Shown here: piece by piece, positions 54,498 to 64,000 of the stretch
How positions within the stretch are numbered: position 1 is the first letter of the stretch
Layout: each line of letters opens with the position of its first letter
Position numbers and translations under genes: made by a program
DNA from: Anisus vortex
Taxonomy: Eukaryota; Mollusca; Gastropoda; Planorbidae
Direction: 5' to 3'
DNA: 64,000 nucleotides
Assembly: GCA_949126835.1 (NCBI GenBank)
Contig: CASBPS010000109.1
Span: forward strand, 248,001 to 312,000
The notes under the pieces: model-generated
What the model was told of the DNA's origin: nothing
Seen by the model: only the letters and a program-made list of their open reading frames with translations
Database searches by the model: none

Positions 54498-55390
54498 TGC
54501 CTCTCTCTCTCTCTCCCACTCTCTGCCTCTCTCTCTCTCTCTCTCTCTCTATGTGTAATGTTTTACACTGAGTACAATGATGTTAGAAAAAAATGTATTG
54601 AATATATTTTAATGTCTATCTATCCAATTACCTGTCTATTTAGCTGTTTATATACCTGTCTATCTGTTTATATATCTTTTTAGCTATCTAGGCTGTTTAT
54701 ATAGCTTTTTAGCTATCTATATACCTGTCTGTACACCTATCTAGCTATCTAGCTGTTTATATATCTTTTTATCTATCTAGCTGTTTATATATCTAGTTGA
54801 TTATATACCTTTCTGTACAGCTATCTATATAACGATACAAATTAAGTTAACATGTGATATAAAAACAAAAATACTTACATATTTCTGTATATAGCAACAG
54901 GCAATTGAACTAGTTGTAGACTGGAATTCTGGAACAAGTGCAGTAATAAGCATTGAGAATAGCTACCCTATATATAGCGTGTTCTGACCGCCCCATGCAT
55001 TAACACATTACCTAAACGCATTAATTTTGGTTGCGTATATTACATCATTTTGACTGCCATACAGGAGTCTCCGCTGGATAGGTAATGGACAGTTTCCGAT
55101 GTTATCACTTGGCTGGCGTCATACGCTAAGTGCATTTTACTCGTTGCACTGGTCAAAAATTGTCTTATCTGGCACCTGAAAATTGGCATGTGTACTTACA
55201 GATCTTCTTGCTGGTCACCAGCTGTTGCACTAAGGCACTTAGTACAGGGCTAAAGGTCAACTTTTTGCACTAATGGGTTTTGGTTTATCAATAAACTCTT
55301 TTTTTAGTCCACGTGGCCACTGACATTTTAGCACTAATGGGTTTTAGTACACTAAGGTCAACATTGTTGCACTAATGGGTTTTGGCTTAT
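53461..55390. repeat. Low-complexity spacer: (CA)n, (CG)n, (CT)n and TATC/AGCT-type repeats
   Basis: No gene. (CA)n with an embedded CGCGCGCG (53613-53671), a duplicated ~170-bp block with AAATCCACGGACG and GAAAGATTCGCACACA (near 54050 and 54220), (CT)n at 54460-54550, and degenerate TATCTAGCTGTTTATATA repeats (54610-54830). ORFs across the CA repeats at 53885-54306 are simple-repeat translations. Confidence 0.8.
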
Positions 55391-55396
55391 CGATCA

Positions 55397-55680
55397 AATC
55401 TGGACAGGGAAGCCATTAATTGCCTTGCGCAGTGCGCATGACACGATAAGGGACCATCTGGACAGAGAAGCCATTAATTACATGACACGCTAATGGACCA
55501 CCTGGACAGGGAAGCCATTAATTGCCTTGCGCAGCGCGCATGACACGATAAGGGACCACCTGGACAGGGAAGCTATTAATTACCTTGCGCAGCGCGCATG
55601 ACACGATAAGGGACCATCTGGACAGGGAAACCATTAATTACATGGCACGCTAATGGACCACCTGAACGGGGAAGCCATTA
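55397..55680. repeat. Tandem 58/43-bp repeats upstream of the polymerase promoter
   Basis: Six units starting ATCTGGACAGGGAAGCCATT / ACCTGGACAGG. Long units carry TTGCGCAGCGCGCATG, and short units lack it (the fixed core being CCATTAAT...ATGACACG(A/C)TAA(G)GGACC). They alternate long, short, long, long, short, partial. They lie 70-350 bp before the TATA box and could be an enhancer or replication origin; no direct evidence. Confidence 0.8.
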
Positions 55681-55752
55681 CCCTGCTCTTGGGAATGTGT
55701 GATTATAGCTTTACTCACGAACAGGTGCGTTAATGCATGTGTGTTTGGTGTG

Positions 55753-55782
55753 TATAAATACAGCTCGGTAGTTTATTTCCTT
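55753..55782 (+). promoter_or_regulatory. TATA promoter of the polymerase gene
   Basis: TATAAATA at 55753-55760 is followed about 25-30 bases later by TTCACACTT, an initiator-like start. A non-coding leader exon (about 55783-55850) ends at the donor GTGAGT (55851). Confidence 0.7.
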
Positions 55783-55850
55783 CACACTTTGCCTAGCAGC
55801 TCTGTGAAGACCTGTCTAACGGCTGACCAACTTTTTCCAAGCGATAAAAA
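55783..55850 (+). other. Non-coding leader exon of the polymerase transcript
   Basis: Runs from the expected start after the TATA box to ..AAGCGATAAAAA|GTGAGT. The intron that follows (55851-56579) ends TATACAG directly before the ATG of the zinc-finger exon. The intron contains 2.3 imperfect copies of a ~320-330-bp block, which duplicates the donor (GTGAGTTTTG at 56181). Confidence 0.6.
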
Positions 55851-56579
55851 GTGAGTTTTTAATATTTTGAAAATACTTTCATAGAATAAAACCATTTTGC
55901 GTTCTCTCTCTATAATTTATTTCTGTTTAATACATTTTATATTTTTCCCCAGGGCATACATTCCTTGTAACAGAACTTTATTCTAATATAAAAGTATTGT
56001 TGCTTGAAGAGTACGTATTTTTTAAATGTATTAAAATATTAGTCTCATTGTAAAAATATTTTTAAGGGGGTGTTGACCACCCTAAACATTGGAAAAATTA
56101 TTTATTTTTCTAATTGTGTATTTTTTAAATGCATTAAAATATTTTAAATAGCGCCTTATCAGTACTTAACAATAAAGTAAGTGAGTTTTGAATATTTTGA
56201 AAATAAATATAATTGTTTCATAGAATAAAACCATTTTGCATTCTCTCTTTATAATTTATTTATGTTTAATACATTGACATATGTATCCCCAGCGTGTATT
56301 GGGTGTATTAAAGTATTTTTGGTTGAAGAGTAAGTATTTTGTAAACACTTTAAAATATTAGTCTCATTGTAAAAAATATTTTTAAGGGAAGATTGCCTAC
56401 CCTAAACATTGGAAAAAAATATTTTTTTTTTTATTGTCGAGTATTTTAAACGTAAATATTAGTCTCATTGTACACATATTTTTAACTGGTTTGTATTCTT
56501 ATCGTGTATAGGCTAAAGTAAGTTGTCTATTATATATTCTAAACTAGATTTGAATTATTTTTTCTATAATCATATACAG

Positions 56580-56766
56580 ATGGAAGCACGCAAAACATTT
56601 GCATGTACTTTGTGTACGCGTGTGTTTACCAAGAATAGTGATTTAAAGCGACACAATGACTCAGTCCACGATAGAACACGACATACTTGTGATATTTGTG
56701 GCCGTGTCTACACCAGATTAGATAATTTAAATAGACACACAAAAACCCATGCACAGACTGTTGCTG
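56580..56766 (+). CDS. DNA polymerase B exon 1: two C2H2 zinc fingers
   Basis: ATG at 56580 lies immediately after the acceptor ..ATATACAG. 62 codons plus one base encode two C2H2 fingers (CTLCTRVFTKNSDLKRH, CDICGRVYTRLDNLNRHTK) likely to bind DNA. The donor GTATGT at 56767 and acceptor TTCCACAG at 56888 bound a 122-base AT-rich intron. Splicing joins this exon in frame to the polymerase ORF upstream of its first ATG. If unspliced, the frame stops at 56777. Confidence 0.82.
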
Positions 56767-56888
56767 GTATGTTATAAATTTTTTTTAACTTATATGTATT
56801 GGTGTGTTTATTAAGAAGTTACATAAAAACAACTTATAATTGTTTAATATATTATAATGTTATAATTTTCTTTATATATTTTCCACAG

Positions 56889-59800
56889 TTGGTGTATCAG
56901 AAACAACCACACCAACAGCAGCAGAGACAAGAACGGCGACAGAGACAACAACAGCAGCGTCCACATCTACAGAGACAACAACTACACAAAAAAGGAAGGC
57001 AAATAATGATTTAAAGCAAACAACCAAAAGACAATTATTAGACCTTACCGTATTAGACAGCCAACATAATGACATTGATTTAATGGACATTCAAGACGAA
57101 CTTGACTTGTTAGATCATTTGCCACAAGACATAAGGGCTACGTATATCGAGCATTGGACTGCTCTACAAACGCACCATAACATCCACAAGCACATTTCAA
57201 CCTTTAATTATTTCCATAGTCCCTTAAGTAAACATCCCATTGACTGGCAGACACGACTAACAGACCAGCTATTCACACAACAAACAAAACGGTACAAAAT
57301 AAATTACAGTCACCATCTCATTTTAAGACATAAGGAGACAAATGAACTTCGTTTCTTTCATAGCTCAGTTAACAACGCAACTGCCTTAGACACTCCAAGA
57401 TTAATTAATAATATACATGATTTTCACTCATTCATAGAACACTTAAATGAAACAGACATTTTAGATATAGGACTTCAAAACAGACCAAATACTAATTATC
57501 AGGTAGAGAGTATTCCAGCTACGACCTTCTACATATACCCCCTTCAAGACTTTCCTATAGGCTGCACTCTCACAGACATACCCAATTTCATTCAACATAA
57601 TAGGGCCATAAAAATTTTACAATTCGACTCAAACAAAAAACCATATACAGACAATCTTTGCTTCTTTCGCTGTTTAGCTGCATTCAGAGGACACCCCATT
57701 AAAGACCTTAGGACACACACAAAACAATTGTTGACGCAGTGGCAAGTCTATCGGGGTGTAGAGACCTCGAATGGGTTTAGTGGGGTTAGTTTAAAAGAGA
57801 TACCAGATTTAGAACAGTGTTTTAGGGTTAATATAGATGTATTTGAATTTAATGAGAAAGAGAAAATTATACCGAAACTCCGGGGTGGGACTAGCTTTAA
57901 TGAGACCATGTACCTGTTACTTTTCAAACAGCATTTCATGTACATTTCTGATATTGATGCTGTGGGGCATGCGTTCTCATGTGCTAAATGCGGGAAATTG
58001 TGGCCGCTATTAAACTTATTAAATAGGCACGAAAAGACCTGTGAGGGTGGGAAACCAAAAGATAGATATAAGGGTGGCATGTATAGACTGCAAGAGACCA
58101 TTTGGGAGGGATTAGCAGCACAAGGCATTGATGTAGATATCAATTATGTGTATCCTTATAGAGCAACGTTCGACTTCGAGTGCTACTTTGATGACTCGGA
58201 AGCTCGTCTGGTAGGGAACGTAACTAATTTAGTAGCAAAGCATGTACCCTTATCCTGCTCTATCGCCTCAAATGTCCCTGGCCAAGAAGGACCGTTCTGC
58301 TTTATCTCAACCGGAGATGAACAAGATTTGGTTAATAGGGCACTAAAAAAACTACAAGATATAAGTGAGGCAGCTTTTGAAATTTTAGAAGACAAGTTTG
58401 AATGGGTTTTTAAGGAATTAGGTAAATTGATTAACCAGGCTAGTAAGAAAGCAGGGGGTGAAGAAGGGGAGGGGGCTGGAATGATTGGTAAACTCTGGGC
58501 TAGATTAGAGGGTTACTTACAACAGCTGCCAGTGATAGGATTTAATTCAGGAAAATATGATTTTAATTTAATTAAACCTTATTTTATAAAGTATTTTGTG
58601 GGATCTCAGAACGTGGGGGGAAAGGTGGGTGGGACGACCGTTGAAGAAGACAGGGACGAGGGGTTAGAAGACAAAGAGGGGTTAGAAGAAGAAGCGGGTG
58701 GTGTTCCCTATATAGCGACAGATGAACCGACTGACTTTGACAAACAGTCCCCCTTTAATTTTGTCATTAAGAGGAATAATAACTTTATGTGCGTAGCGAC
58801 AGATGACTTAAAGTTTTTAGACGTTGTAAACTATCTAGCCCCTGGGTTTAGCTATAGTAAGTACCTAGCCGCCTATGACATTAAGGAAACAAAAGGACAT
58901 TTTCCGTATGAGTATGTTAGGAACCTAGGAGTCCTAGACGAGACTAGTTTGCCCCCACATAGTGCTTTCTTTTCATCCCTTAAGAACAGTAACATTTCAG
59001 AAGACGAATATGCCTATTGTCAAAGTATTTGGGTGGAAAAGGGCATGAAAACGTTAAGGGATTTTCTAGTATGGTATAACGACAAAGACGTGGTTCCCTT
59101 TATCCAAGCGTTAGAAAGACAAGTTAGTTTTTACAAGGATCTAGGGGTCGATATTTTTAAACAAGCCGTTTCCGTCCCTGGGATAACTCTAAACTATCTT
59201 TTTAGGACAATTCCAGATGGGGTTCACTTTTCTTTATGTGCTAAACGTGATAGGGATTTACATACAACCATCAGGAATAATATAGTTGGGGGACCGGCTA
59301 TAATATTTCATAGGTACCATGAGAATGGTAAAACTTATGTTAGAGGGAATGGGAACAAGCCGGTCCAGGGGATCAAAGGCTTTGATGCCAATGCCCTATA
59401 TTTATGGGCACTTATGCAAAAAATGCCCACCTATCGCCCCATTATTAGAAAGAGTGAGGATAGTTTTAAACCGCGTAAACAAGATTTTTATGGACAGCAG
59501 TGTAGGGAATGGCTAGCGTGGGTTTCCCATACGACAAAAAGGAAACTAAAGACAGAGGACACAAATGGAGAAATGCGCTTAGGAAATAGGTACATTAGAG
59601 TAGATGGGTGGGACGCGAAGACTAGGACAGTATATCAGTTTCATGGCTGCCTGTTTCATGGACATCGACCAGAGTGCCCTATTACCAAAGATAGAGACGT
59701 TAATCCCAAAAATGACAAACCTCTCACAGAGTTGTTTGCGAAGACAGAAGAAATTAGTACGTACTTGAGGGAGACAATTAAAGTTAATCTAGTGGAAATG

Positions 59801-61162
59801 TGGGAGTGTGAGTGGAAACAATGTAAAAAGACTGATCCTAGTGTGAAAGATTTTGTAGCTGACTTCAAGACGCTTTCGGCGAGTCTCGTTGCCCCGACAT
59901 ATAATAAATTCAAAGGCCCCATGACAGAAAAACAGATCCTCGATGCTGTTAAAAATGAGACGTTTTTTGGACTGATTGAGGCTGACCTTAACGTTCCTGA
60001 CCATTTGAAAGACCATTTTAGTGAGATGACACCTATTTTTAAAAACACAACTGTTGGTAGAGACGACATCGGCCCTTTCATGCGCGAGTACGCAGAGCAA
60101 AACAAGCTCTTGACGTCCGCCCGACGGACGTTAGTAGGTTCGTATAAAGGGGAAAAGATTTTATTAGCGACACCTTTATTAAAGTGGTATTTAGAACATG
60201 GGTTGGAGGTAACCAAAATTTATCAGATAGTAGAGTATAATCCTAATGCATGTTTCAAGTCCTTTGGGGAAAAGGTGTCTGACGCGCGACGCAAAGGCGA
60301 TAGTGACCCTAATTACACGATAACTAGCGAGACGATGAAATTGTTAGGAAACGCGGCGTACGGCAAGACACTGACAAACAAATCTAAACACGCGGACATG
60401 TCTTATTGCTGCGGTGACGCGACTGGTAAATTAGTAAATAGTCCGCTCTTTAAAAAAATTACAAAGCTAGGTGACGCGGACATTTTTGAAGTAGAGATGT
60501 TAAAGACAAATATAAATTGGGATCTATCTCTTCAGATAGGTTTTTTCGTTTATCAATACGCGAAGCTTAGGATGTTAGCCTTTTATTATGATTTCCTAGA
60601 TACGTACATTGAGAGGGCCGACTTTCAACTCTGTGAGATGGATACGGACAGTTTATATTTAGCGCTTAGTGCCCCTGACTTGACTGATGTTGTTAGACCC
60701 AACAAAAGACAGGACTTTTACAAAGAACACAACAACTGGTTCCCCTCTGAATTTTGTGAAAAACACAAAGAGCTGTTTGGTAGTGATAAGGGTACTGTAA
60801 ATTGTCAGCAGTGTAGGGCTAGGAAACTTTATGAAAAGAGAACACCGGGGTTGTTTAAGTTAGAGTATGAGGGGGTGGGTATGGTCTCGCTATGCAGCAA
60901 AACTTACCACTGCTTCGGCGAGAATGACACAAATAATAAAACATCCACAAAAGGTTTGTCGAAACATCACAACCCATTAGACATCACACATTTCATGCAT
61001 GTACTCAACACACAAAAAGCGGGGGGTGGTACAAATATAGGATTCAAAACACATCAAAACGCAGTCTTTACATACACACAACACCGCAGTTCACTTTCAT
61101 ATTTCTATATCAAAAGACAAGTACAAGCAGACGCATTTACAACCATACCACTAGACATTTAA
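56889..61162 (+). CDS. polB: Protein-primed DNA polymerase family B (exon 2)
   Basis: With exon 1 the protein is 1486 residues. A Thr/Ala-rich linker leads to the ORF whose first Met (57083) is residue 128. Region ~310-420 has NLCFFRCLAAFRG and QHFMYISD (OTU-like cysteine protease pattern) and a C2HC finger FSCAKCGKLW...HEKTC. Exonuclease motifs: TFDFECYF (about 491) and GFNSGKYDFNLI (about 613). Polymerase A KGFDANALYLWALMQKMP (about 893), a VYQFHGCLFHGHRPECP insert (about 980), B KLLGNAAYGKT (about 1212), C CEMDTDSLYLAL (about 1312). It replicates the element with a protein primer. A poly(A) signal lies at 61247. Confidence 0.93.
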
Positions 61163-61754
61163 TTAGTTTTGGAGTGTCTAGGGCATACACACAGACTACA
61201 CTTAGGGGCCGACATTGACGACATTGGACTGGTTTCATAGTTGTAAAATAAAAATTGTCTTCTGATGTACATACATTATACTGTATATATGTATTGGGTT
61301 ATGTATTGCTATTGAATATATGTATTGGATTATGCATTGTATATATGTATATTACAAATAAACTTGTTTATTACCATGATATTATTATTAATAAATGAAC
61401 TTGTTTGATTGCTATTGTATGTATATATTATTATAAATAAACTTTTTGTTTGCTGTAAATACAATAATGTAACATATGTAGTGTTGTAAATAAACATCTG
61501 GAACATTATATTGGTTTATGTATTGTAAATAAACATCTGGAACATTATATTGGTTTATGTATTGTAAATAAACATCTGGAACATTTTATTTGCTTATGTA
61601 TTGTTGTAAAATAAACATCTGGAACATTTTATTTGATTATGTATTGTTGTAAAATAAACATCTGGAACATTTATTTGATTATGTATTGTTGTAAATAAAA
61701 TCACCACTGTCTACAATAGCGCTATGCCTATATATAACTGTGAATAAAAATCAC
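61163..61754. repeat. 3' region with 38-bp tandem repeats
   Basis: AATAAA at 61247-61252 follows the polymerase stop by 85 bases. From about 61440 to 61690 a 38-40-bp unit (GTAAATAAACATCTGGAACA then TTATATTGGTTTATG) recurs about five times, each carrying another AATAAA, so polyadenylation signals are stacked. Confidence 0.8.
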
Positions 61755-62379
61755 TATATAACGTTAAACCTATTTTTGTTTTTATCTATATGTCGTACTG
61801 TTGTCAATATCTTTAGTTAGTGTAATAATTAAACCACGTGATAAAACCACGTGTAATACTATAATGAAAGCACGTGAACAAATCACGTGTAATAATTAAA
61901 CCACGTGTGATAAAACCACGTGTAATAACACTACACACTATAATTAATCACATGTAATACTTAAACCACGTGATAAAATCACACAAAATAATAATTTAAT
62001 AACACGTGTTAACAACACGAGGAACCGCCATCTTGGTTCCGCCATCTTTAATTAAAGCACGTGCTCAAAGCACGTGTAATACCACAAAATAACCGCGCGG
62101 TCAAAAGGTCACTAGGTCAAAAGGGCACTAGGTCACGGCCGAACGTGTAACAACACGACGAGACGCCATCTTGGATGACGTCACTTCCAGTAGGGGTCAC
62201 TAGGTCACGGTCGGTCGTGTAATGACACGACAAGACGCCATCTTGGATGACGTCACTTCCGGTTGGGGTCACTTCCGGTGACGGGGTCAAAGGGCACTTC
62301 CGGGTCAAAGGTCAAAGGTCAACTGAGGCGCAGAGGCGCGCGCCTCAAATACGACTCGAAAACTACACACTATACTACT
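61755..62379 (-). repeat. Right terminal inverted repeat
   Basis: 625 bp, inverted copy of 46138-46694. The outer ~440 bp differ at only a few positions. The inner part is ~68 bp longer, from extra copies of a TAATTAAACCACGTG...CACGTG module, giving ten CACGTG boxes against five on the left. Confidence 0.93.
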
Positions 62380-62385
62380 TATATA

Positions 62386-63224
62386 TATATAGAAAGAGAG
62401 AGAGAGAGAAGGGGGAGAAGGTGAAGAGAGAGAGACCAAAAGATAGCTGTAAACTGTCTTAGCTAACATCTATTAAAACTGTATTAGGGTTTTCCCCATT
62501 CTTCCTTTTCTAAGAAAGTCGATAATAATTGACGTTATGTCGTCACAACCACATTTCTTAATTTATTAGGTCTATTCAGATGTCAAAGTTTAGAACGTTT
62601 AGTGAATGCGTCAAATATAAGCAAAAAATTGTAAGCTATATATATAAAAATGGTATTTCTTTGTTGATTGTATCTGCCTTGAATAGGTCTACCCAGCTCA
62701 ACTTACGTTATCATATAATTATATAATGTATGCCTAGTTGATCCAAAATCCACATAGACATAAACTAGATCTAACATAAAACATTGTAATTACAATTTGA
62801 ACGAACACACAGCCGCATAGTCTAGATTCTAGATGTACATGCCATTTAATTATTCCATGCATTAACTATCACAATACTTAATCGTTACAATTTTAAATAA
62901 TGTAGCAAAAACATTTCACCAAAACCTTGTTTGTTTCGTGTGAATACAATATGGGCTCCTCAAAAACCTTGTGATTTTTCGGGGTATTCCCCAGCAGGAC
63001 TTTTGTGCAATTTATTTTCTAAATGACCTATATTTTGGTATAACTTAAAAACTTAGTTTTGAAAAACAGACAAGTTCGTTATAATTACATCTAGATCTAT
63101 AACTTTTTTTCTTTTACGCTTACAGGGGTAACATTTATGCATCTTTTAATTAAGCCAAAGTTCAATCTCGATTAAACCAAATGTTTTAAACAAGCAAAGG
63201 AAAACACTTGAATAGACAAATTAT
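62386..63224. other. Right flank of the Polinton, no gene
   Basis: A (GA)n-rich stretch follows the insertion (62391-62440). The rest is AT-rich without supported features. Confidence 0.5.
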
Positions 63225-63476
63225 ACCTTCGGACCAAAGTGATCATAGGGCTGGTGAAGCAGCGTCTGTGGCCACGGCATACAAGTGGATGTGTGGCCAG
63301 CACAATGCTCAGCCGCCTTTACTTTACCTCAACTAATGTCAGGTACCCATCAGTGTAGACTCAGGGACACCCTCAAGTCCTGGGAAAAAATCCCGGCTTC
63401 ACCAGGATTCGTACCCAGGACCTTCGGGTCGTCAGTCGAACGCGCTGCCGCTCGGCTACCGTGCCCCATACCTTTC
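63225..63476 (-). mobile_element. tRNA-derived SINE, best-preserved copy, minus strand
   Basis: The minus strand begins GGGGCACGGTAGCCGAGCGG with an A box (TAGCCGAGCGG) and has the B box GGGTACGAATCC 40 bases later, then a tRNA-unrelated body (TTTTTTCCCAGGACTTGAGG, GTGCTGGCCACACATCC, GCCGTGGCCACAGACGC) and tail TCACTTTGGTCCGAAGGT. It is RNA polymerase III-type and mobilised by LINE enzymes. Relatives lie at 5371, 16648 and 45134. Confidence 0.85.
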
Positions 63477-64000
63477 ATACTTAGCCGCAATAGACCTATT
63501 TCCTATATTATAGATTTACCATTTACTTTCAGTTTACAACAATCTAGTTAATAAATATGTAGGCCTATTATATAGCCTATCTATATTATCATAGCTGTGC
63601 TGAATTGCAAGGTGAATTCCATGTGTGTCTCGTAGGCCTATACACAGTTTTGTGTTGGTTATCTAAAAGTCTAAGTTAAGCTTGGAGAACATGTTTTGTG
63701 TTCTCAAGAGACATCCCACATGGGCAATGTTGACTGCTTCCAATGCATAGCCTTCGATGCATATGTCATCTTAGTATTAACAAATATTTTTGTAGCTGTC
63801 TAAAGCAGAAGTTTTTTTTTTTTTTTTTTTGAACTGTTATATTTTTCCATTTTGTCCAACTATAGATCTAGGCCTACTTAATTTCAGCGGCTTGCAATAT
63901 TGAAGCTTCTAGCAAAGCTGAAAGCAAAGTTGTCAAAAGGAATTTATATGGGAAAGATGATAAGGGAAATATTGGCATGTAGGGTGCACTATTCCCTGTA
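63477..64000. other. No gene supported to the window end
   Basis: AT-rich with a T run at about 63811-63831. Nothing recognised. Confidence 0.4.

Larger units (their letters stand above)
46138..62379 (+). mobile_element. Polinton/Maverick element (adintovirus-like), apparently intact
   Basis: 16,242 bp, starting AGTAGTATAGTG and ending CACTATACTACT, with long terminal inverted repeats and TATATA on both sides (46132-46137 and 62380-62385), the 6-bp duplication typical of Polintons. It encodes the signature set: retroviral-type integrase, protein-primed DNA polymerase B, adenain-like protease, packaging ATPase and two capsid proteins, all on the plus strand without stops or frameshifts. Nearly identical TIRs and open genes point to recent insertion. 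The target is low-complexity TA, so the exact duplication could be shifted by a base or two. Confidence 0.95.

Noticed and set aside
59656..60216. Long minus-strand ORFs opposite the polymerase (also 57748, 58183, 59789)
   Set aside because: Shadows of the polymerase gene; no independent start, motif or promoter.

Overview
This is an AT-rich, intron-bearing, repeat-packed animal nuclear sequence. There is no bacterial gene organisation. Coding potential sits almost entirely in transposable elements plus some very small exons. The LINE, tRNA-SINE, P/THAP9-like, piggyBac-like, hAT-like, Ty3/gypsy and Polinton mix, and the general look of the dispersed repeats, suggest a lophotrochozoan, most likely a gastropod mollusc. 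That taxon is an inference, not a search result.

Layout. 0.4-2.2 kb: a 31-bp minisatellite of about 58 copies. 7.9-14.75 kb: a young Ty3/gypsy LTR element on the minus strand with 676-bp LTRs. Its integrase lies before the reverse transcriptase (Gmr1-like order), most of RT/RNase H is deleted, and it sits inside a (TA)n microsatellite next to an oppositely oriented solo LTR (14.83-15.53 kb). 16-36 kb: LINE pieces, MITEs, hAT-like and SINE debris, including a LINE inside a hAT-like element inside another LINE copy, and a LINE with an inverted 5' part. 37.5-44.45 kb: a decayed P-element/THAP9 transposase with a recognisable THAP exon 1, its first intron filled by a LINE and a piggyBac remnant.

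46138-62379: a 16.2-kb Polinton/Maverick (adintovirus-like) element with ~0.56-0.62 kb terminal inverted repeats, AGT...ACT ends and 6-bp TATATA flanks. All its genes are on the plus strand and open: packaging ATPase, small basic/hydrophobic protein, coiled-coil protein, chromodomain integrase, membrane protein, a probable minor capsid protein, a basic glycine-rich core-like protein, double-jelly-roll major capsid protein, adenain-like protease, a PC4-like DNA-binding protein and a protein-primed DNA polymerase B. The polymerase is spliced: a two-zinc-finger exon joins in frame to the 4.3-kb polymerase exon, behind a TATA promoter and a non-coding leader exon. Together these form the replication, integration and virion-morphogenesis set of a virus-like transposon that looks recently active.

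Underneath the repeats I also see a host gene written in very small exons (9 to 63 nt, nearly all multiples of three) on the minus strand between about 32 kb and 4.4 kb. Three of its exons join into one uninterrupted heptad coiled coil, later exons carry paired tyrosine motifs, and there are two candidate terminal exons. A convergent plus-strand gene appears to end near 3.3 kb. These models rest on splice consensus, phase and protein pattern only; transcripts would decide them.
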